Source: Lachnoclostridium sp. An131 (GTDB lineage: Bacteria > Bacillota > Clostridia > Lachnospirales > Lachnospiraceae). From it: DNA of 64,000 bases. Shown piece by piece: positions 50,537 to 58,376 of the stretch. Below the pieces are notes generated by a model. It did no database searches. It was not told the DNA's origin and was given only the letters and a program-made list of their open reading frames with translations. The stretch covers positions 1 to 64,000 of the forward strand of contig NZ_NFLI01000006.1 in NCBI RefSeq assembly GCF_002160825.1. The letters are read 5' to 3'. Position numbers and translations under genes: made by a program. Position 1 is the first letter of the stretch, and each line of letters starts with the position of its first letter.

Positions 50537-53500
50537 TTATTTAAAATATGCTACGCCGGATTCAAAGATCTTCATATCCTGCTCGCCATAGATATTGATG
50601 GCCACAGCGTCATCCCGCCGCTCAGAATGAGCCATCTTTCCAAGAACTCTTCCATCAGGGCTCGTGATGCCTTCGATAGCCGCATAGGAACCGTTCACAT
50701 TCCAGTACTCGTCCATGCTGGCCTCGCCTTCCGGCGTCACATACTGAGTCGCCACCTGGCCGTTCGCAAAGAGCTCCTCAATCCACCTCTTGTCTGCCAC
50801 AAAACGTCCCTCGCCGTGAGAGGCCGGATTTACATAAGTCTTTCCTACCTCAGCCATGGCAAGCCACGGGGATTTGTCTGTCATTACCTTCGTGTAAACC
50901 ATCTTGGACACATGGCGGTTGATGGTGTTGAAGGTCAGGGTCGGAGAATCGGGCTTCTGTCCCACAATCTCCCCGTAGGGCACAAGGCCGAGCTTAATCA
51001 GTGCCTGGAAGCCGTTGCAGATTCCAAGCGCCAGGCCGTCACGCTCCTGAAGGAGCTTCATAACCGCTTCTTTGATATGAGCGTTCTGGAAGGCTGTCGC
51101 AAAGAACTTCGCAGAGCCGTCGGGCTCATCGCCTGCGGAAAAGCCGCCCGGGAACATGATAATCTGTGCCTGGCTGATGGCCTTTTCAAATTCCTCCACA
51201 GACTCACGGATATCGGAAGCCGTCAGGTTCCGGAACACCTTCGTAACCACATCTGCTCCTGCCCGCCGGAAGGCCTTTGCACTGTCGTACTCACAGTTTG
51301 TGCCGGGGAACACCGGAATAAATACCGTCGGTCTTGCCACCTTATGCCGGCACACATAGACCTTGTCCGCATGGTACAGCGGGCTCTCGACCTTCTCCGC
51401 TCCCGGAACCGCCACGGTCGGGAATACCTTCTCCAGGGGCTCTTCCCAGGCAGTCAGGGCTTCTTCCGTATCGATGTGCATATTTCCATAGGAAATGCCG
51501 CTCTCTGTCACCTCTCCTATCAGCGTATAGGTGACAGCCAGTTCGCCTACCTTTCCGTCAGGAACCTCAGCCACAATGTTTCCGAAGCCTGCGGTAAACA
51601 GGTCTCTCGGGTCTACATTATGCTCAATTTTTACGCCAAGCTTATTTCCAAAGGACATTTTGCTGACGGCAGCTGCAAGACCTGAGCCATCCAGCGCATA
51701 AGCGGAAACGATACGGCCCGCCTTCACATCCTCAAAGAATTTTCCATACAGATCTGTAATCTGTCCATAATCCGGCAGATCGTAGGCATCTCTGTCGATT
51801 GTAAGAAGAACCAGCTTATTTCCCGCCTTCTTAAGCTCAGGCGTAATGATATTCTGGCTGCTTCCGATATCTACCGCGAAGGAAACCAGTGTAGGCGGCA
51901 CATCGATATCGTTGAAGGTACCGGACATACTGTCCTTTCCTCCGATGGACGGCAGGCCAAACCCCAGCTGCGCACTGTACGCGCCAAGCAGCGCTGCAAA
52001 GGGCTGGCTCCAGCGGTGCGGATCCTCTGTCATGCGGCGGAAATACTCCTGGAAGGTAAAGCGGATCTTCCTGTAATCTCCGCCGGAGGCCACGATCCTT
52101 GCCACCGATTCAATCACCGCATAGACAGCTCCATGGTAGGGGCTCCAGCTGGACAGATACGGATCGAAGCCGTAGCTCATCATCGTCACGGTATCTGTCT
52201 TTCCCTTCAGCACCGGCAGCTTCGCCACCATGGCCTGGGTCTCAGTCAGCTGATACTTTCCGCCGTAAGGCATCAGCACGCTGCCGGCTCCGATGGAGCT
52301 GTCGAACATCTCCACCAGTCCCTTCTGGGAGCACACATTTAAATCCTTCAGGGTCTCCATCCACTTCCCGCGGACATCGCCCACTTCATTTCTCACAAAA
52401 TATTTCTGATTCTCATCCGGCATGTCCACAGCCACCGCCGTCTCCTGGTGGGCTCCATTCGTATCCAGGAAGGCTCTGGAGATATTGACGATCTCCTTTC
52501 CTCTCCAGAGGAGCACCAGCCTCGGACTCTCTGTCACCACGGCTACCGTCGTAGCCTCCAGATTTTCCTCTGCCGCATACTTCAGAAATGCCTCTTCATC
52601 CTTCTTGTCCACAACGACCGCCATACGCTCCTGGGACTCAGAGATTGCGATCTCCGTTCCGTCCAGGCCGGCATATTTTTTCGGAACCAGGTCAAGGTTT
52701 ACCCGAAGGCCCGCAGCCAGCTCTCCGATGGCTACCGACACGCCGCCTGCTCCAAAATCGTTACACTTCTTGATAAGGCGGGTCACCTCCGGACGACGGA
52801 ACAGTCTCTGGATCTTGCGCTCTGTGGGCGCATTTCCCTTCTGTACCTCGGCGCCGCAGGTCTCGATCGACGCCTCTGTATGAACCTTGGAGGAACCGGT
52901 CGCTCCGCCGCAGCCGTCACGGCCTGTTCTTCCGCCCAGCAGAATGATCAGATCACCGGGATCGGAGGTCTCGCGGATCACATCCTTCCGGGGAGCCGCG
53001 CCGAGAACAGCGCCGATCTCCATGCGCTTTGCCACATAGTCCGGATGATAGATTTCTTTTACGTAGCCGGTAGCCAGTCCAATCTGGTTTCCGTAGGAGC
53101 TGTACCCCTGGGCCGCTCCGCGCACCAGCTTTTTCTGGGGCAGCTTGCCCTTCAAGGTCTCTTTTACAGACACTGTCGGATCCGCCGCTCCCGTCACGCG
53201 CATGGCCTGATATACATAGGTTCTTCCCGACAGCGGATCGCGGATCGCTCCGCCCAGGCAGGTCGCCGCGCCTCCGAAGGGCTCAATCTCCGTCGGATGA
53301 TTGTGGGTCTCGTTTTTAAAATTCACCAGCCACTCCTCGGTCTGTCCGTCTATCTCCACGGGCACCACAATAGAGCAGGCATTGATTTCCTCAGATTCCT
53401 CCTGATCCTCCAGCTTTCCCTCTGCCTTCAGCTTCCGCATGGCCATCAAAGCCAGATCCATCAGGCAGACAAATTTATCCTTGCGGCCTTTCAAAATCTC

Positions 53501-54286
53501 CGTCCGATCTGCCAGGTACTGCTGGTAGGTCTCCTCAATCGGCTTCCGGTAATAGCCGTCCGCAAAGCTTACATCCGTAAGCTCTGTGGAAAAGGTCGTA
53601 TGCCGGCAGTGGTCAGACCAGTAGGTATCCAGCACCCGGATCTCCGTCATGGACGGATCCCGTTTCTCTTCGTTCCGGAAATAATTCTGAATATGCAGAA
53701 AATCACGGAACGTCATAGCCAGATTCAAAGAGTCATACAGCGCTTTCAGCTCCGCCTCGCCCATGCTGCAGAAGCCCTCAAAGATCTTGATGTCTGCAGG
53801 ATCCTCAAATACCGTCACCAAAGTATCCGGCTTCGCCTCGTCTGACTGGCGGGAGTCCACCGGATTGATACAGAAGCTCTTAATCGCCTTAAACTCTTCC
53901 TCCGAAACAGCCCCCTCGATCACATAGGTAGTCGCTGTGCGGATCACCGGCTCCTCGTCCTCCCGCAGGAAACGCACGCACTGCACCGCCGAATCCGCTC
54001 TCTGGTCAAACTGTCCCGGCAGATATTCCACGCTGAACACCCGGTCTCCCGGCTTTGTCTCAAATTTCTCCTGATAAAGCATATCTACAGGCGGCTCGGA
54101 AAATACGGTACGGCAGGCCCGCTCAAACACCTCGTCTGAGATATTCTCCACGTCATAGCGTATCAGCACGCGCACGCCTGTCACGCCCTCGATTCCCAGA
54201 TAACTCCGGATCTCTTCCTGAAGCTCCCGGGCCTTTACCGCAAAGTCCTGCTTCTTTTCCACATAAATTCGTCTTACATCGCCCAT
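50537..54286 (-). CDS. purL: phosphoribosylformylglycinamidine synthase (single-chain, large form)
   Basis: This uses glutamine and ATP to make formylglycinamidine ribonucleotide in purine synthesis. It is the single-chain type of 1249 residues from the ATG at 54286 (GGGAGGTCAG before it). An N-terminal PurS-like domain comes first, followed by the linker motif TYWSDHCRHTTFSTEL. Two AIRS-type ATP domains follow (NETHNHPTEIEPFGGAATC; GGRTGRDGCGGATGSS; PSIGGKDSMSGTF). A C-terminal class I glutaminase has PGTNCEYDSAKAF and the nucleophile in ALGICNGFQALIK. Many Firmicutes use separate PurS, PurL and PurQ; the fused form is typical of several Clostridia. It has its own promoter at 54346-54374. 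Confidence 0.96.
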   Translation of the reverse strand: MGDVRRIYVEKKQDFAVKARELQEEIRSYLGIEGVTGVRVLIRYDVENISDEVFERACRTVFSEPPVDMLYQEKFETKPGDRVFSVEYLPGQFDQRADSAVQCVRFLREDEEPVIRTATTYVIEGAVSEEEFKAIKSFCINPVDSRQSDEAKPDTLVTVFEDPADIKIFEGFCSMGEAELKALYDSLNLAMTFRDFLHIQNYFRNEEKRDPSMTEIRVLDTYWSDHCRHTTFSTELTDVSFADGYYRKPIEETYQQYLADRTEILKGRKDKFVCLMDLALMAMRKLKAEGKLEDQEESEEINACSIVVPVEIDGQTEEWLVNFKNETHNHPTEIEPFGGAATCLGGAIRDPLSGRTYVYQAMRVTGAADPTVSVKETLKGKLPQKKLVRGAAQGYSSYGNQIGLATGYVKEIYHPDYVAKRMEIGAVLGAAPRKDVIRETSDPGDLIILLGGRTGRDGCGGATGSSKVHTEASIETCGAEVQKGNAPTERKIQRLFRRPEVTRLIKKCNDFGAGGVSVAIGELAAGLRVNLDLVPKKYAGLDGTEIAISESQERMAVVVDKKDEEAFLKYAAEENLEATTVAVVTESPRLVLLWRGKEIVNISRAFLDTNGAHQETAVAVDMPDENQKYFVRNEVGDVRGKWMETLKDLNVCSQKGLVEMFDSSIGAGSVLMPYGGKYQLTETQAMVAKLPVLKGKTDTVTMMSYGFDPYLSSWSPYHGAVYAVIESVARIVASGGDYRKIRFTFQEYFRRMTEDPHRWSQPFAALLGAYSAQLGFGLPSIGGKDSMSGTFNDIDVPPTLVSFAVDIGSSQNIITPELKKAGNKLVLLTIDRDAYDLPDYGQITDLYGKFFEDVKAGRIVSAYALDGSGLAAAVSKMSFGNKLGVKIEHNVDPRDLFTAGFGNIVAEVPDGKVGELAVTYTLIGEVTESGISYGNMHIDTEEALTAWEEPLEKVFPTVAVPGAEKVESPLYHADKVYVCRHKVARPTVFIPVFPGTNCEYDSAKAFRRAGADVVTKVFRNLTASDIRESVEEFEKAISQAQIIMFPGGFSAGDEPDGSAKFFATAFQNAHIKEAVMKLLQERDGLALGICNGFQALIKLGLVPYGEIVGQKPDSPTLTFNTINRHVSKMVYTKVMTDKSPWLAMAEVGKTYVNPASHGEGRFVADKRWIEELFANGQVATQYVTPEGEASMDEYWNVNGSYAAIEGITSPDGRVLGKMAHSERRDDAVAINIYGEQDMKIFESGVAYFK

Positions 54287-54345
54287 ATCTGACCTCCCAA
54301 ATTCCCTGGCCCGCAAGCCAGCAGTCCCGCAATTAAAGTGTTACC

Positions 54346-54374
54346 ATTATACCATACAATTCCTCATGTAACAA
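54346..54374 (-). promoter_or_regulatory. sigma-A-type promoter for purL
   Basis: On the minus strand TTGTTA (54369-54374) and TATAAT (54346-54351) are 17 bases apart, with TG one base before the -10. The predicted leader is about 55 bases. I could not recognise a purine riboswitch or PurR box in it. Confidence 0.8.
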
Positions 54375-54498
54375 TTCCTGCCTTTATGATAGCATAAATG
54401 TTTCCATAAGTATAATTAATAAATTTAAAGTAATTTATAACTCTGTCTAATTATTTTGCAATACTTCTTTCTTACCGATGGTTTTTATCAGCCTCCTG

Positions 54499-54507
54499 TG
54501 ATATAAT
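54499..54507 (+). promoter_or_regulatory. extended -10 promoter for the membrane protein-LysR unit
   Basis: TG-A-TATAAT at 54499-54507 is a strong extended -10; the -35 position shows only TGGTTT. AAAGGAG at 54534-54540 is the ribosome binding site for the ATG at 54550. The AT-rich stretch 54380-54480 has no further recognised feature. Confidence 0.65.
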
Positions 54508-54549
54508 AGGAATACATTTTTGATATTCGAATAAAAGGAGTACCTGTTT

Positions 54550-56805
54550 ATGAATCTGATACGAACCTGCAAAGGGCAGCTTCTGCTGACTTTGTTTCTG
54601 TTTCTTGCTATTCTGGCCATGCCCTTCCGGGATTATACGGAACGGGATTTTGGGACGCAGGATATGAATTATTCAGAGGACTTTCTCGGCATCGTCGAAG
54701 AGGGTGACGGCATTTTTACGGTTCCTGACGGCGCCGGACACATAACGCTCTACAGCGATGACTATTATTTTAAAAAGGGCACCTACCAGGTCGTTTTCTT
54801 CGTCAGCTCTTCTGCGGAAGGAAACACTGTGGAAATTTACGATCCTCTCTACCTGAACGAAGACAATACCTCAGGGCGCGTCCTTGCCCAGGCCGAGGCA
54901 GCGCCCGGCGAAGAATCTGTCTCCTTCTCATTCACGGTAGAGGACTATGTATCCTGTGTCCAGTTCCGTGTTCAGACAGACAGCGCTCTTACCTTTACAG
55001 GCGTTCACCTGCTCTCCCAGAGAGGGCTTTACAGCGATCCCTATCTCTACGCGGGCCTGGTTCTTCTGGGCTCCGCCCTGCTGCTTCTGTACCGCAGAAA
55101 ACGGAAAATCCGTCCCGAGATCCTGATGCTGCTCTCCTTTGCCGCCATCTGGACCTCTATTCCCCTCTGCTTCCCCTGGATTCAGAAGGGACACGATCTG
55201 TATTTCCATTACGGAAGGCTGTTCAATCTTTCCCAGGACATATTCTCCGGCTCCCTTCCTGTGCGCATCCACCCGTCTATCTTCAGAGGGTTCGGCTATA
55301 TGAGCCCTACCTTCTACGCGGAGACCTTTCTCTATCCCTTCGCGCTGCTGATCCGCATGGGAATGTCCCCCATAGGCTGCTACAAGCTTCTGATCCTGTG
55401 CATTAACTTTGCGACCGCGGGTCTGTCCTACTATGCATTTTCCCGGCTGTGCCGCTCCAGAAGGCTTGGACTTATCACCTCCTTCTTTTATATGCTTGCC
55501 TCCTACCGGCTGATCAATCTCTATACCAGAGCTGCCGTCGGGGAGGTTCTGGCCGCCATTTTCCTGCCCCTGCTGCTTCTTGGCATCTATCAGCTTTTCT
55601 ACGGGGATTCCAGAAGATGGATCACGGCTGTCATCGCTTTTACCTGCCTGTTTCAGTCCCATATGATTTCCACCGAGCTGTCTCTTGGCTTCTGCGCGCT
55701 CTTTGGAATCCTCAATATCCGGCGGCTGAAGGATAAAAAGAGGCTTACCCACCTTTTGCTCGCGGCAGGAACGACAATCCTTGTGAATCTCTGGTCCATC
55801 ATCCCGATTCTCGATCTGCTCCGGTACCCTCTGGAGGTGTCACGGGACGCAAGAGCTCTGTCGGGCTACGCCCTCTATCCGCTGCAGATTTTTGATCCGA
55901 CCTTCAACACTACGACAGGCGATGCCCTCGGACCGAGCTCCATTTCCGGAGAGATGCCTTATTCCATCGGTATTCTCCTGCTGGCAGGAAGCCTGCTCTT
56001 CCTGGCGCTCTGCTTCCGCAAAAACCAGAAGCTCCCCGCCTGGCACAAGAAGCTGGGCAGCTGGTGCCTGGGACTTGGCGCGCTGTCTGTCTATGCATCC
56101 AGCATTTACTTCCCCTGGGACGCCATTCAGAGGATTGAAATTTTGAACCGGGCCGCAGGCGCAATTCAGTTTGCTTTCCGTTTTCTGCCCTTTGCCACCT
56201 TGTTTCTGTGTGTCACCTCTGCTATCGCCGTCTATGACCTCTTCCGGGAGCAGGCATCCAGAAAGCTCGTCTTTCTTGGCTGCGCCTTTTTCCTGACCTG
56301 GTCCGCAGGCACCTATTTCGGCGATTTTTCAAACGAAGCGGAAAGCTTTGTGACCTGGAACACGCAGATGGACCACGTAAACGATACGGACAACCTGTAT
56401 CTTGTCACAGATGACTGGGCATATTACAGCTACCGGACTATTCTTTCCCAGGATGTGGCATTTACCGCATCTGACGGCGTGACTCTGTCCGAGGTGTCCA
56501 GAGACGGCACGAACGCTGCCTTTACTTACGAAAAGGACTCCTCTGATACCGACGCCTACGTGGACGTATCCTTAAATTACTATCCCTATTACCATGCAGT
56601 GGACGAGCAGGGGAATGAGCTCGACACAGATATCAATGTAGACCTCCGCCTGCGCGTGCTGCTGCCGGAGGATTCTTCAGGCAGCGTCACAATCCGTTTT
56701 GAAACTCCGTCCCTGTGGCGTGTGGGCGACGCGGTTTCTCTCATTGCGATCTGCGGCCTTGCCGCTCTCGCTGTTCTGTCATGGCGGAAAAGAAAAGAGG
56801 CTTAA
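54550..56805 (+). CDS. large polytopic membrane protein, YfhO/PTPS-related type (paralogue)
   Basis: A 751-residue protein with the same plan as the product of 41926-44238. A first membrane segment (10-26) is followed by an extracytoplasmic beta-rich domain (about 35-165), roughly eleven membrane segments (170-590), a second outer domain (about 600-715) and a last segment (722-744). Shared blocks include HDLYFHYGRLFNLSQDIFSG, FGYMSPTFYAETFLYPFALL, ASYRLINLYTRAAVGEVLA and YFPWDAIQR. It is transcribed on the plus strand from its own extended -10 promoter and followed by a LysR regulator two bases later. Substrate and reaction are unknown. Confidence 0.7.
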   Translation: MNLIRTCKGQLLLTLFLFLAILAMPFRDYTERDFGTQDMNYSEDFLGIVEEGDGIFTVPDGAGHITLYSDDYYFKKGTYQVVFFVSSSAEGNTVEIYDPLYLNEDNTSGRVLAQAEAAPGEESVSFSFTVEDYVSCVQFRVQTDSALTFTGVHLLSQRGLYSDPYLYAGLVLLGSALLLLYRRKRKIRPEILMLLSFAAIWTSIPLCFPWIQKGHDLYFHYGRLFNLSQDIFSGSLPVRIHPSIFRGFGYMSPTFYAETFLYPFALLIRMGMSPIGCYKLLILCINFATAGLSYYAFSRLCRSRRLGLITSFFYMLASYRLINLYTRAAVGEVLAAIFLPLLLLGIYQLFYGDSRRWITAVIAFTCLFQSHMISTELSLGFCALFGILNIRRLKDKKRLTHLLLAAGTTILVNLWSIIPILDLLRYPLEVSRDARALSGYALYPLQIFDPTFNTTTGDALGPSSISGEMPYSIGILLLAGSLLFLALCFRKNQKLPAWHKKLGSWCLGLGALSVYASSIYFPWDAIQRIEILNRAAGAIQFAFRFLPFATLFLCVTSAIAVYDLFREQASRKLVFLGCAFFLTWSAGTYFGDFSNEAESFVTWNTQMDHVNDTDNLYLVTDDWAYYSYRTILSQDVAFTASDGVTLSEVSRDGTNAAFTYEKDSSDTDAYVDVSLNYYPYYHAVDEQGNELDTDINVDLRLRVLLPEDSSGSVTIRFETPSLWRVGDAVSLIAICGLAALAVLSWRKRKEA

Positions 56806-56807
56806 GT

Positions 56808-57686
56808 ATGGATATTAATTACGAACTTTACAAGGTGTTCTACCATGTGGCTGTCTCCCTAAGCTTTTCGGAGGCGTCCAAGCAGCTCTTCATCTCTCAG
56901 TCAGCCGTCAGCCAATCTGTCAAGGTACTGGAGAAAAAGCTGAATCAGAACCTTTTTATCCGCAGCACAAAAAAGGTGCAGCTGACTCCCGAAGGGGAGA
57001 TCCTGCTGCGCCATATTGAGCCTGCGATTCATCTGATTCAAAGAGGAGAAAACCAGCTCATGGAGGCTGGTTCCTTAGGCGGCGGCCAGCTCCGCATCGG
57101 AGCCAGCGATACGATCTGCCGCTATTTTCTTGTTCCCTATTTAAGCCGTTTTCACAAGGAATTTCCGGGAATCCACATTAAGGTCACAAACCAGACCTCC
57201 ATCGGCTGTGTGGATCTGCTGGAAAACGGGCAGGTAGATCTCATCTTTACCAATTACCCGAATTCCCGCCTGGGCAACTCCGGCCACCTGCGAAAGGTCC
57301 GCAGCTTCCAGGACGTATTCATTGCAAACCGGCACTATTTCAGCCTGGAAAATCAAAAGCTGACCTTCCGGGAGCTCCTGAATTATCCGATCCTGATGCT
57401 GACGCGCCAGAGCACTACCAGCGAGTACCTGCACAATCTGTTTCAGCAGCACCAGCTCGATCTGGTTCCTGAAATCGAGCTGAGCAGCAACGATCTTCTG
57501 CTGGATCTGGCTTCCATCGGACTTGGAATCGCCTTTGTCCCGGACTACTGCCTGCCGGGAACCTCGCCAGATCTCTTTCAGATCACGCTGGCGGAAGAGC
57601 TTCCGCCCCGCCAGCTCATGATCGTACACAGCGAGCAGCTGCCCTTAAGTCCGGCCGCCAAAAAGTTTATGGAATATTTTGACTGA
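56808..57686 (+). CDS. LysR-family transcriptional regulator
   Basis: A 292-residue regulator. A winged helix-turn-helix occupies residues 1-60 (FYHVAVSLSFSEASKQLFIS, then QSAVSQSVKVLEKKLNQNLF), followed by a linker helix and a periplasmic-binding-protein-like effector domain (about 88-292; GQLRIGASDTICRYFLVPYL). The ATG at 56808 lies two bases after the stop of the membrane protein gene with AGAGG upstream; a longer reading inside that gene is rejected. Unlike most LysR genes it is not divergent from a target but downstream of one, so it may regulate the unit it belongs to. The effector is unknown. Confidence 0.9.
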   Translation: MDINYELYKVFYHVAVSLSFSEASKQLFISQSAVSQSVKVLEKKLNQNLFIRSTKKVQLTPEGEILLRHIEPAIHLIQRGENQLMEAGSLGGGQLRIGASDTICRYFLVPYLSRFHKEFPGIHIKVTNQTSIGCVDLLENGQVDLIFTNYPNSRLGNSGHLRKVRSFQDVFIANRHYFSLENQKLTFRELLNYPILMLTRQSTTSEYLHNLFQQHQLDLVPEIELSSNDLLLDLASIGLGIAFVPDYCLPGTSPDLFQITLAEELPPRQLMIVHSEQLPLSPAAKKFMEYFD

Positions 57687-57737
57687 CTCGCCGGCCTATC
57701 GTGTCATGCTCCGCAATGCCGTTTGGCTTCCCTGGCC

Positions 57738-58376
57738 CTACCTCGTATAATAGAACATGCTTCCCTTATATTTTTCATTCAGAGTCTGCAGGCTGGTAAA
57801 CACACACTGAATTCCGTCCGGAAATGCACCCAGGCTGTCATACTCCTTTACAATGCTGCTGATTTGACGTTCTATTTCCTCACAGAGCCCATCCTGCATA
57901 TGCCATTCTCTCTGTTTCTCTGTCTCAAAAAATACATGAACACTGCTGAAAAGAATCTCTACTCTGCCGACATCCCGAGCCTCAACAGCTTTTATGCGGG
58001 CCGATGCCCGCTGCAGAATTCTTTTACCAATCTCGTCCTGCAGCGTATCGTAGCAGACGAGCATATCAGCTGCTCCGCAATATTCTTCGTGAATTTGATA
58101 TTTTCTGCACAGCTCGGAAAATTTTCTTCCAATTCTCTCCTGTTTTCTGAAATCCGGATTTGCTCCTTTCATCATCTTCCTTCTGCTGGCACCGTCCCAC
58201 AGTACTAGTTTCAGGCGGATTCGCCCCGCATTTGTAAAGCCACAGAAATAATCATATACTTCCATGCCAAATGTATCCTTGAACCACCCGCCAAGCTCCT
58301 TCAGAAGCGGTTCCTTTTCTGTGTGTCCAGCCAGAATATCAGCCGCATGGGCATATTCCCGTTCAGACAAAAGCAT
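57738..58376 (-). CDS. uncharacterised protein coupled to the helicase gene
   Basis: A 212-residue soluble protein that I do not recognise. It starts MLLSEREYAHAADILAGHTE and shows alternating helices and strands: WFKDTFGMEVYDYFCGFTN, RIRLKLVLWDG, VEILFSSVHVFFETEKQ, and a C-terminal YKGSMFYYTR. There are no membrane segments, signal peptide or obvious catalytic motif; a basic stretch (ASRRKMMKGANPDFRKQ) lies near residues 62-78. The ATG at 58376 shares its A with the helicase stop codon (TAATG), so the two are translated together. A role with the helicase is a reasonable guess only. Confidence 0.65.
   Translation of the reverse strand: MLLSEREYAHAADILAGHTEKEPLLKELGGWFKDTFGMEVYDYFCGFTNAGRIRLKLVLWDGASRRKMMKGANPDFRKQERIGRKFSELCRKYQIHEEYCGAADMLVCYDTLQDEIGKRILQRASARIKAVEARDVGRVEILFSSVHVFFETEKQREWHMQDGLCEEIERQISSIVKEYDSLGAFPDGIQCVFTSLQTLNEKYKGSMFYYTR

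Noticed and set aside
52448-53845. A 465-codon plus-strand frame inside purL
   Set aside because: It is antisense to the conserved AIRS domains of PurL and has no translation signal.
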